From Streptomyces litmocidini (GTDB taxonomy: Bacteria > Actinomycetota > Actinomycetes > Streptomycetales > Streptomycetaceae): a stretch of DNA of 64,000 nucleotides. The translations under genes and the position numbers were made by a program. Below, in pieces: positions 53,894 to 61,401 of this stretch. A model generated the notes under the pieces. It worked only from the letters and a program-made list of their open reading frames with translations. It did not search any database and was not told the DNA's origin. Each line of letters begins with the position of its first letter. Positions within the stretch are counted from its first letter, which is position 1. The stretch spans positions 1-64,000 of the forward strand of contig NZ_BMTQ01000006.1 of NCBI RefSeq assembly GCF_014649755.1. The letters are read 5' to 3'.

Positions 53894-55746
53894 TGATCTT
53901 CCGCATCGGGGGCTTCGAGATCGAGGTGTGCGGTGGTGCCGTTCCACCAGGTCACCGTGAGGGCGTGGGGGCCGGTGACCCGGACGTTCGCGAGGGCCGG
54001 GAGGGGGGCGGGGTCGGGTTCGGCGGTGAGGGAGGCGAGGGCGACGAAGAGGGTCGCCGGGCCGCTCGTGGCGCCGTGCAGGGCGAGGGTGCGGCTGCCG
54101 GGGCCCTGGAGGGTCTCCTCGGTGGGGAGTTCCCCGACGTCCGGCGCGTAGCCGTGGACCGGGTGGAGCTGGGCGTGCGGGCCGTCGGGGGTGACGGCCC
54201 AGCCGGTCTGCCGTACGGGGGTCCCCTCCGGGGCGTCGAGGACGAGGTGGGCGCGGAGTTCGGCGCGGCCGTGGACGAGGGTCGCGGAGAGGACCCGGAC
54301 GCCGGGCAGCGGGTGGTGGAGGGAGGCGGCCCGGTCGGGGCCGGTGCCGGTCGGGACGGCGGGGCCGCGGGTGGTGGCCTTCCCTTCGACGATCAGGGCG
54401 AAGTGGTTGTCGGCGGGGGCGGGCCCGGTGGTGGGCCCCGTACGGGTGGAGTAGGCGTGGCGGGCGTAGCCGGGGTCGTCCTCCTCGCCGGGGGCGCTGT
54501 GGACGTGGTTGCTGCCGTGGTTGTGGAGGCGTACGAGCCCGTCGGCGGCGGTGGTCTGGACGAGCAGCCCGGCGGGGGCGAAGGCGCGGACCGTGTCGGC
54601 GCGTTCGGCGGGCAGGGGTTCCTCGGGGTCGGTCCAGGCGGGGTGGCAGGCGGGCAGGAGGAGGCCGAGGAAGCCCTTGGAGGCCCAGTAGGGGGAGCCG
54701 GGTCCCGAGTACTCCTGGACGAGCGGCGGGTACGGGCCGTGCCAGCCGAGGGTGAGGAGCCCGCGCTCGTCGGTGGCGCCGCGCCCCTCGCCGCGTCCCT
54801 CGTCGCGCCCCTCGCCTCGGTCGAGGAAGTACCGCAGGGTGCCGGAGGCGAGGCGGCGGGTGGCGCCGGGGGTGAGCGGGGTGTGGCCGGTGAGGGCGCC
54901 GAGCCAGGGGGCGGCGGCCGCGGCGAAGCGGTAGATCAGGGACCGCCCGTACGGGACGGGGGCGCCGTTGGCGTCGAAGAGGTGGACGTAGTCGTCGAGG
55001 TGGGCGCGGAGCCGGGGTCCGTACCGGCCGAGGAGGGCGCGGTCGCCGGACAGGTGGGCGTGGAGGACGGGGTAGAAGTGCAGGGCCCAGGCGTTGTAGT
55101 GGTCGAAGGCGCGGTTGTCGCCGTCGCTGTACCAGCCGTCGCCGAGGTACCAGTCCTCGACGCGGGCGAGGGAGCGGTCGATCGTGGCGGCGGCGCGGTC
55201 GGTCTCGACGCCGATGTCCTGGAGGAAGCCGGCGACGGTGAGGCCGAAGAGCCACCAGTTGTTGTCGACGGGGGACGGTCCGAGGGCGGGGAGGAGCCAG
55301 TCGACGGCCTGCTGCCGGACGCGGTCGTCGAGGCGGTCCCAGAGCCAGGGGCGGGTGAGGCGGAGGCCGAGGGCGATCGAGGCGGATTCGACGACCGCCT
55401 GGCGGGTGTCGGCCATCGGGGGCCAGGAGTCGTGGTCGTCGCGGCCCGGCTTCCCGGTGCCGGCGGCAAGCCCCGCGGCGTACCGGTCGAGGTGGCCGTG
55501 GGGGTCCTCGCCGTGGGCGCCCGCGACGCGGAGGGCGGCGAGGAGGAAGGTGCGGGCCCAGCCCTCCAGGCCGTCGGAGCGGGGGCCGGACCAGCTGGGG
55601 CGGGGGCCGGGGAGGTCGAGGAGGCCGCCCCGGGGGGAGGCGAACGGGCGGACGTCCAGGAGGAGTCGGTCGGCCGCGGCCTCCCAGTGGGCACGGGTCC
55701 AGCCGGTGTACGGGCTGATCTCACGGTTCTCGGGCGGCGTGGGCAT
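53890..55746 (-). CDS. DUF2264 domain protein (putative polysaccharide-degrading)
   Basis: This 618-residue cytosolic protein has an N-terminal alpha/alpha-barrel domain typical of DUF2264: NREISPYTGWTRAHWEAAADRLL, then SIALGLRLTRPWLWDRL, VDNNWWLFGLTVAGFLQDIG, DGWYSDGDNRAFDHYNAWALHFYP and SPYWASKGFLGLLLPA. The C-terminal beta domain (about 400-618) has HNHGSNHVHS. This fold resembles unsaturated-glucuronyl hydrolases and heparinase II/III-type lyases, so uronate-containing oligosaccharides are plausible substrates. It is first in an operon with the broken beta-helix gene (GTGA overlap). Confidence 0.88.
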   Translation of the reverse strand: MPTPPENREISPYTGWTRAHWEAAADRLLLDVRPFASPRGGLLDLPGPRPSWSGPRSDGLEGWARTFLLAALRVAGAHGEDPHGHLDRYAAGLAAGTGKPGRDDHDSWPPMADTRQAVVESASIALGLRLTRPWLWDRLDDRVRQQAVDWLLPALGPSPVDNNWWLFGLTVAGFLQDIGVETDRAAATIDRSLARVEDWYLGDGWYSDGDNRAFDHYNAWALHFYPVLHAHLSGDRALLGRYGPRLRAHLDDYVHLFDANGAPVPYGRSLIYRFAAAAAPWLGALTGHTPLTPGATRRLASGTLRYFLDRGEGRDEGRGEGRGATDERGLLTLGWHGPYPPLVQEYSGPGSPYWASKGFLGLLLPACHPAWTDPEEPLPAERADTVRAFAPAGLLVQTTAADGLVRLHNHGSNHVHSAPGEEDDPGYARHAYSTRTGPTTGPAPADNHFALIVEGKATTRGPAVPTGTGPDRAASLHHPLPGVRVLSATLVHGRAELRAHLVLDAPEGTPVRQTGWAVTPDGPHAQLHPVHGYAPDVGELPTEETLQGPGSRTLALHGATSGPATLFVALASLTAEPDPAPLPALANVRVTGPHALTVTWWNGTTAHLDLEAPDAEDQ

Positions 55747-55790
55747 GATGCTCCCTGGGGCTCCCTGCGACGGCCTCTGCGTCGCCGGGA

Positions 55791-55819
55791 ATCCTGAACA
55801 GACTCCGATCGAACGTCAA
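55791..55819 (-). promoter_or_regulatory. Promoter of DUF2264 gene
   Basis: On the minus strand TTGACG (55814-55819) and CAGGAT (55791-55796) are 17 bases apart, placing the start near 55784, about 38 bases before the ATG. The pair is nearly identical to the promoter of the ABC transporter operon. Confidence 0.65.
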
Positions 55820-55832
55820 GAGAGTCGGAGCG

Positions 55833-55862
55833 AATGATCGAAACTCCTGTCGTTCGATCATT
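55833..55862. promoter_or_regulatory. Operator: 10-bp inverted repeat AATGATCGAA-N10-TTCGATCATT
   Basis: A perfect inverted repeat with arms at 55833-55842 and 55853-55862 sits just upstream of the DUF2264 promoter and 154 bases before the regulator gene. A further GATCGAAC half-site lies at 55807-55814. It is the likely binding site of the adjacent DeoR/LacI-type regulator. Confidence 0.65.
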
Positions 55863-56015
55863 TCTGGGTTAGGGTGACCCACCCCGGGGTCGACGGACCA
55901 CCGGAGCCGACGCATCTGCGGACGCCGACGCGTCCAGGGGACGCCGACGCGTCCACCGGGACCGACGCACCACCGGGGTCCACGGACCACCACCACCGCG
56001 AGGGGGAACCGCGCC

Positions 56016-57137
56016 GTGCGCGAGAGTGCTGCCGAACGACACGACCGACTGCTGGCCCTGGTGCGCGAGCGCGGCACCGCCCGCGTCTCCGAACTGGCCG
56101 AACGCCTCGGGGTCTCCCCCGTCACCGCCCGCCGCGACGTCGAGGTCCTGGCCGGCCGGGGCCTGCTCGACCGGGTGCACGGCCAGGTCTCCTGGCCCCG
56201 GCGGCAGGGCGCCCCCGGCGGCGGGCGCCCCGGCGAGGGGCTGGTCCTCGGCCTGCTCGCCCCCTCCGCCACGTACTACTTCGCCGAGGTCATCCGGGGG
56301 GCGCACGAGGCGGCGGCCCGCGCCGGGGCGCGGCTCGTGCTGCGGATCTCCGACTACCGGCCCGAGGAGGACCGCGCCCGCACCGAGGGCCTCCTCGCGG
56401 CCGGTGCCGAGGGCGTCCTCGTCGCGCCCGGCTGGCGGGGGCCCGAGGACCGGCTCGCGTACGGGGACTGGCTGGCCGAACTGCCCGTGCCGACCGTGCT
56501 CCTGGAGCGCCGCGCCGAGCCCGGCAGCCCGCTCGACGGCCTGGACCGGGTCTCCTCCGACCACGCCCACGGCGTGCTGCTCGCCCTGCGCCACCTGCTC
56601 TCGCTCGGCCACGCGACCCCGCTGCTCGTGGCCCGCCGGGACTCCCCGACCGCGCTCGCGGTGCGCGCGGGCTATGCCGAGGCGCTGGGGACGCTGGGCC
56701 TGGAGGAGCCGCGCCCGGTCATCGACTCCGTACCGGCCGAGGCGGACCCGGAGGGCTTCGAGCGGGCGGTGCGGGCGCTGCACGAGGCCGTCGGCTCGGG
56801 TCTGGCGAGCGCGGCCCTGGTCCACAACGACGTGGACGCCATCGAGATCGTGCAGCGCCTGGCCGAGCTGGGCGTGCGGGTGCCGCAGGACCTGGCCCTG
56901 ATCGCGTACGACGACGAGGTCGCCGCCCTCGCCGACACCCCGCTGACGGCGGTCGCGCCGCCGAAGCGGCAGGTGGGGCGGCACGCCGCGGAGCTGCTGG
57001 TGGAGCGGCTCACCGAAGGGGCCGGGGAGGAGGCCGCGCGGCGGCATCTGAGCCTGCTGCCGTGGCTGCGGGTGCGGGAGTCGTGCGGGGCCGGCTCCCA
57101 CGCGGGCCCGACCGGGGGCCCCGCACCTTCGATCTGA
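56016..57137 (+). CDS. Hybrid DeoR-HTH / LacI-type sugar-responsive regulator
   Basis: This 373-residue protein begins at GTG 56016 after GAGGGGGAA. The N-terminus is a DeoR winged helix (RHDRLLALVRERGTARVSELAERLGVSPVTARRDVEVLAGRGLLDRVHG). Residues about 75-350 form a LacI-type periplasmic-binding-fold sensor (LVLGLLAPSATYYFAEVIRGAHEAAARAG, LIAYDDEVAALADTPLTAVAPP). The domain mix is known in actinomycetes as substrate-binding-domain regulators. It sits between the DUF2264 operon and the ABC importer operon, both of which carry TTCGATCA dyads, so it most likely represses both until a sugar ligand binds. Confidence 0.9.
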   Translation: MRESAAERHDRLLALVRERGTARVSELAERLGVSPVTARRDVEVLAGRGLLDRVHGQVSWPRRQGAPGGGRPGEGLVLGLLAPSATYYFAEVIRGAHEAAARAGARLVLRISDYRPEEDRARTEGLLAAGAEGVLVAPGWRGPEDRLAYGDWLAELPVPTVLLERRAEPGSPLDGLDRVSSDHAHGVLLALRHLLSLGHATPLLVARRDSPTALAVRAGYAEALGTLGLEEPRPVIDSVPAEADPEGFERAVRALHEAVGSGLASAALVHNDVDAIEIVQRLAELGVRVPQDLALIAYDDEVAALADTPLTAVAPPKRQVGRHAAELLVERLTEGAGEEAARRHLSLLPWLRVRESCGAGSHAGPTGGPAPSI

Positions 57138-57151
57138 TCTTTTTTCGATCA
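57135..57151. promoter_or_regulatory. Operator-like TGATC-N7-GATCA before ABC operon
   Basis: TGATC (57135-57139) and GATCA (57147-57151) form a dyad around a T-run. The right arm reads TTCGATCA, the same octamer as in the 55833-55862 operator. It ends 15 bases before the -35 of the ABC promoter. Confidence 0.5.
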
Positions 57152-57166
57152 AACAATCTTTCGCTC

Positions 57167-57195
57167 TTGACTTCGGTCATGAACGGTCACAGGAT
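57167..57195 (+). promoter_or_regulatory. Promoter of ABC importer operon
   Basis: TTGACT (57167-57172) and CAGGAT (57190-57195) are separated by 17 bases. Transcription would begin near 57202, 36 bases before the GTG start. Confidence 0.65.
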
Positions 57196-57237
57196 CACGG
57201 CCACAACCTCCAGTCGCCCGCCCTCAGGAGCCGTGCC

Positions 57238-58554
57238 GTGACCCGTACTTGGAGCAGAACGTCCCGCGTCATAGCCGGCACCGCCACCGCCCTGGCCGTC
57301 CTCACGGCCTGCGGCGGCGGCGGTGACGACACCGCAAGCAAGCCGAACGGGCCCGTGACCATCACCTTCTGGGGCTGGGCCAAGGGCTCCAAGGACGTCG
57401 TGGACGCCTTCAACGCCTCCCACACCGACATCCGGGTGAAGTTCGAGGAGATCCCCTCCGGCACCGCCGGCGGCTACGCCAAGATCTCCAACGCCGTGAA
57501 GGCGGGCAACGCCCCCGACCTGGTCTCCATCGAGTACTCCTCGCTCCCCGAGTTCGTGAGCTCCGGCGCCCTCCAGGACATCGGCGACCAGTTCACCGGG
57601 GCCGACCGCGCCAAGCTCCTCCCGCAGACCGTCGAACTCACCACCCTCGGCGGGAAGTCCTGGGCCGTCCCCTTCGACGCCGCCCCGCAGGCCTTCTTCT
57701 ACCGCAAGGACCTCTTCGCCCGGTACAAGCTCCAGGTCCCCACCACCTGGGACGCGTTCAAGAAGGCCGCCGAGCAGGTCAAGAAGGCCGACTCCAAGGC
57801 CCGCATCGCCACCTTCTTCCCCGACGACCCGACCACCTTCGAGGCCATGGCCTGGCAGGCCGGCGCCCAGTGGTTCAAGGCCGAGAACGACACCTGGAAG
57901 GTCGACACCACCGACCCGGCCACCGCCAAGGTCACCGCCTACTGGCAGGGCCTCCTCGACGCCGGCCTCGTCCACAAGAACGCCTCCTTCAGCCCCGAAT
58001 GGGTCGGCTCCCTCAAGAACGGCACCACCATCGGCTACCTCGGCGCCTCCTGGGGAGCGGGCGTCCTCAAGGGCAACGTCCCCGAGCTGAGCGGCAAGTG
58101 GGCCGTCGCCCCCGTCCCCACCTGGGACGGCAAGCCCGCAAGCGGCATGCTCGGCGGCACCTCGTTCGCCGTCACCAAGGACAGCAGGCAGAAGGCCGCC
58201 GCCGTCGCCTTCGCCGAGTGGATGTCCACCACCGAGGAGGGCGTGAAGGCCCGGATCGCCTCCGGCACCTCCTCCGCCTTCCCCGCCGCCGCGTCCCTGC
58301 GCCCGGTCGCCAAGAAGGCCTTCGACGCCGGCTACTACGGCGGCCAGGACATCTACGCCCTCTTCGAGTCCGCCGGCGCCTCCATCAACCCCCACTGGTC
58401 CTGGGGCCCGACCACCGGCACCACCAACACCGCGATCAAGGACGGGTTCGGCAAGATCGCCCAGGGCGGCCCGTCCATCGCCGACGCCGTCAAGGCCGGC
58501 CACGACGCCACCGTCGCCGAACTCACCAAGCGCGGCCTGAAGGTCGAGGGCTGA
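57238..58554 (+). CDS. ABC transporter sugar-binding lipoprotein (CUT1)
   Basis: This 438-residue extracellular solute-binding protein has a lipoprotein signal (basic start, hydrophobic IAGTATALAVLTAC with Cys at about 25). The mature family 1 fold has TITFWGWAKGSKDVVDAFNASH, DLVSIEYSSLPEFV and GMLGGTSFAVTKDSRQKAAAVAF. It should be anchored outside the membrane and deliver a sugar or oligosaccharide to the two permeases downstream. The GTG at 57238 has AGGAG 8 bases upstream. The ligand cannot be read from sequence; the cluster context suggests uronic-acid-type oligosaccharides. Confidence 0.93.
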   Translation: MTRTWSRTSRVIAGTATALAVLTACGGGGDDTASKPNGPVTITFWGWAKGSKDVVDAFNASHTDIRVKFEEIPSGTAGGYAKISNAVKAGNAPDLVSIEYSSLPEFVSSGALQDIGDQFTGADRAKLLPQTVELTTLGGKSWAVPFDAAPQAFFYRKDLFARYKLQVPTTWDAFKKAAEQVKKADSKARIATFFPDDPTTFEAMAWQAGAQWFKAENDTWKVDTTDPATAKVTAYWQGLLDAGLVHKNASFSPEWVGSLKNGTTIGYLGASWGAGVLKGNVPELSGKWAVAPVPTWDGKPASGMLGGTSFAVTKDSRQKAAAVAFAEWMSTTEEGVKARIASGTSSAFPAAASLRPVAKKAFDAGYYGGQDIYALFESAGASINPHWSWGPTTGTTNTAIKDGFGKIAQGGPSIADAVKAGHDATVAELTKRGLKVEG

Positions 58555-58558
58555 CCGG

Positions 58559-59515
58559 ATGAAGGCCCGCACCCGCGCCGCCACGCTCCTGCTGACCCCC
58601 TTCTTCGTCCTGTTCACCGCGGTGATGGTGGTGCCGATCGGATACGCGGTCTGGCTCAGCCTCTTCACCGAGAAGCAGTCCGGACTGGGCTTCGGCGGCA
58701 CCGAGACCGTCTTCACCGGCCTCGACAACTACACCGCGGCGCTGGGTGACCGGGCCTTCCTGGAGGGCTTCGGCGTCCTGCTCGGGTACTGCCTGCTCTA
58801 CATCCCGCTGCTGCTCGCCGGGGCCCTCGGCCTCGCCCTCCTGCTCGACTCGGCGCTCGCCCGCGCCCGCCGCTTCTTCCAGCTCGCGCTCTTCCTGCCG
58901 CACGCCGTCCCCGGCATCATCGCCGCCCTGATCTGGGTCTACCTCTACACGCCCCAGCTCAGCCCGGTCGTGCAGGCCATGGACGCCGGAGGCGTCGGCT
59001 TCGACTTCTTCTCCCCCGAAGGCACCCTGCCCTCCGTCGTCAACATCGCCCTGTGGGAGTGGCTCGGCTACAACATGGTCATCTTCTACGCCGCCCTCCA
59101 GGCCATCGACCGCTCCGTCCTCGAAGCCGCCACCGTCGACGGCGCGAGCGCCTGGCGCATCGCCTTCGCCATCAAGGTCCCCCTCGTCAAGGCCTCGCTC
59201 GCGATGGTCGGCCTCTTCACGATCATCGGCTCCCTCCAGCTCTTCACCGAGCCGCTCATCCTCAACAAGGGCACCGGCTCCGCCGTCACCTCCACCTGGA
59301 CGCCGAACATGTACGCCTACACCGCGGCCTTCGACCGCAACGACTACGGACTCGCCGCCGCGGCCTCCGTCCTCCTCGCCCTGACGGCGGCGCTGCTCTC
59401 CTTCGCCGTGACCCGGCTGACGGGCCGCCGCAGGACGGGCACGGCGAACACGGCGAACGAGCCCGTCACCGCGGACGGGCCGGGCACGGCGGCACGGAAG
59501 GAACAGACGGCATGA
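58559..59515 (+). CDS. ABC sugar permease, MalF-type
   Basis: This 318-residue inner-membrane permease has six predicted helices. The EAA loop is EAATVDGASAWRIAFAIKVPLVKASL. The first helix (LLLTPFFVLFTAVMVVPIGYAVWLSLF) is typical of the MalF/UgpA group. It begins 4 bases after the binding-protein stop and overlaps the next permease by 4 bases (ATGA). No ATPase gene is present in the operon. Streptomyces CUT1 systems usually share the ATPase MsiK encoded elsewhere. Confidence 0.94.
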   Translation: MKARTRAATLLLTPFFVLFTAVMVVPIGYAVWLSLFTEKQSGLGFGGTETVFTGLDNYTAALGDRAFLEGFGVLLGYCLLYIPLLLAGALGLALLLDSALARARRFFQLALFLPHAVPGIIAALIWVYLYTPQLSPVVQAMDAGGVGFDFFSPEGTLPSVVNIALWEWLGYNMVIFYAALQAIDRSVLEAATVDGASAWRIAFAIKVPLVKASLAMVGLFTIIGSLQLFTEPLILNKGTGSAVTSTWTPNMYAYTAAFDRNDYGLAAAASVLLALTAALLSFAVTRLTGRRRTGTANTANEPVTADGPGTAARKEQTA

Positions 59516-60363
59516 GCACCCGCTCCCCCCACCGGTGGCTGTCCAGGACGGCCGTCAACGGCGCCCTCGTCCTCGCCGTCGTCTACATGCTCTTCCCGCT
59601 GGTCTGGCTGCTCACCGCCGCCACCAAGGACGCCGGGGGCCTCCTCGCCGGAAACGCCTTCTCCTTCGAGGGCTTCGACCTCGGCGGCAACCTCTCCCGG
59701 CTCGCCGAGTACAACGACGGCGTCTACTTCCACTGGTACGCCAACAGCCTCCTCTACGCGGGCCTCGGCGCCCTCGCCTGTTCCCTGATCAGCGTCGCCG
59801 CCGGATACGCCTTCCACGTCTACGACTTCCGGGGCAAGGAGAAGCTCTTCGGCCTCGTCCTCCTGGGCGTGCTCGTCCCCACCACCGCGCTCGCCCTCCC
59901 GATGTACCTCCTCGCCAGCGAGGTCGGCATCGTCAACACCTACTGGGCGGTCCTGATCCCGGTCCTCGTCAACCCCTTCGGGGTCTACCTCTCCCGCGTC
60001 TTCTGCGCCGGCTACGTCCCCGACGAGGCCCTCGAAGCCGCCCGTATCGACGGCGCCGGGGAGATGCGCGTCTTCTGGTCCATCGGCCTGCGCATGGTCA
60101 TGCCCGGCTTCGTGACCGTCTTCCTCTTCCAGTTCACCGCCGTCTGGAACAACTTCTTCCTCCCCCTGGTGATGCTCTCGGACCAGAAGCTCTACCCGCT
60201 GAGCCTCGGCCTGTACGCGTGGAACAGCAACGCCCACGCCGAACCCGGCTACTACCCCCTCGTCGTCACCGGATCCCTGCTCGCCGTCCTCCCCCTCGTC
60301 ATCGCCTTCGTCTCCCTCCAGCGCCACTGGAAGGCCGGCCTGACGGCCGGCAGCGTCAAGTGA
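59512..60363 (+). CDS. ABC sugar permease, MalG-type
   Basis: This 283-residue permease has six helices. It begins with LVLAVVYMLFPLVWLLTAATK and carries the EAA motif EALEAARIDGAGEMRVFWSIGLRMVMPGF. The C-terminus (HWKAGLTAGSVK) matches MalG/UgpE relatives. It is translationally coupled to the MalF-type permease and forms the transmembrane channel with it. Confidence 0.94.
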   Translation: MSTRSPHRWLSRTAVNGALVLAVVYMLFPLVWLLTAATKDAGGLLAGNAFSFEGFDLGGNLSRLAEYNDGVYFHWYANSLLYAGLGALACSLISVAAGYAFHVYDFRGKEKLFGLVLLGVLVPTTALALPMYLLASEVGIVNTYWAVLIPVLVNPFGVYLSRVFCAGYVPDEALEAARIDGAGEMRVFWSIGLRMVMPGFVTVFLFQFTAVWNNFFLPLVMLSDQKLYPLSLGLYAWNSNAHAEPGYYPLVVTGSLLAVLPLVIAFVSLQRHWKAGLTAGSVK

Positions 60364-60372
60364 GGAAGGCCC

Positions 60373-61401
60373 GTGACCACCATGCACCCCACCACTGACA
60401 ACCGCCCGACGCTCCTGCTCGCGATGGGCCCCGGAGTCGACGAACGCCTCCTCACGCCCGCCCACCGCACCCGCCTGGCCCGGCTCGCGCACACCGACCC
60501 CCACCTGGTGGCCCACGACCTGACCGCCCCCGGCCCGCGGGTCACCGCCGCCCTCGCCGAGGCCGAGCTCCTCCTCACCTGCTGGGGAGCCACCCCGCTC
60601 ACCGCCGAGGTCCTCGACCGCGCGCCCCGCCTGCGGGCCGTCGTCCACGCGGCCGGCTCCGTCAAGCACCACATCACCGACGCCTGCTGGGAACGGGGCC
60701 TGCGCGTCACCTCGGCCGCCGCCGCCAACGCGCTGCCGGTCGCCGAGTACACGCTCGCCGCGATCCTCTTCGCCGGGAAGCGGGTCCTGCGTTCGGCCCA
60801 GCGGTACGCCGAACTGCGCACCGACCACGCCTGGTTGGAGGAGTCCGCCGCCTGGGGCAACCACCGCCGCACGATCGGCATCGTCGGCGCCTCCCGCATC
60901 GGCCGCCGGGTCCTCGAACTCCTCCGCCCCTTCGACTTCGAGATCCTGCTGTACGACCCGTACGTGACGACCCCGCCGCCCGGCACCGCCCTCGCCGGCC
61001 TCGACGAACTCTGCGCCCGCAGCACGATCGTCTCGGTGCACGCCCCGCAACTCCCCGCCACGCACCACATGATCGGCGCGGCACAGCTCGCCGCGATGCC
61101 GGCCGGCACGACCCTGATCAACACCGCCCGGGGCTCCCTGGTCGACGAACGGGCCCTCCTCCCCCACCTCGTCTCGGGCCGCCTCCACGCGATCCTCGAC
61201 GTGACGGACCCGGAACTCCCCTCGCCCGACTCCCCGTTGTGGACGCTCCCGAACGTCCTCCTCACCCCCCACGTCGCCGGCTCCCTCGGCAACGAACTCC
61301 ACCGCATGGCGGACCAGGCGCTGGAGGAGGTGGCGCGGTACGCCCGCGGCGAGCCCTTCGCGGAGGAGGTGCGGGCCTCAGACCTCCAGCGCTCGGCGTA
61401 G
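60373..61401 (+). CDS. D-2-hydroxyacid dehydrogenase
   Basis: This 342-residue NAD-dependent dehydrogenase has a GTG start with GAGGAAGG upstream. The nucleotide motif is GIVGASRIGRRVLELL. The catalytic Arg is in NTARGSLVDE, the Glu in DVTDPELP and the His in LTPHVAGSLG. The family reduces 2-keto acids or oxidises D-2-hydroxy acids. As last gene of the sugar operon it may process a keto-acid product of sugar catabolism. Its 3' end overlaps the convergent gene by 24 bases. Confidence 0.9.
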   Translation: MTTMHPTTDNRPTLLLAMGPGVDERLLTPAHRTRLARLAHTDPHLVAHDLTAPGPRVTAALAEAELLLTCWGATPLTAEVLDRAPRLRAVVHAAGSVKHHITDACWERGLRVTSAAAANALPVAEYTLAAILFAGKRVLRSAQRYAELRTDHAWLEESAAWGNHRRTIGIVGASRIGRRVLELLRPFDFEILLYDPYVTTPPPGTALAGLDELCARSTIVSVHAPQLPATHHMIGAAQLAAMPAGTTLINTARGSLVDERALLPHLVSGRLHAILDVTDPELPSPDSPLWTLPNVLLTPHVAGSLGNELHRMADQALEEVARYARGEPFAEEVRASDLQRSA

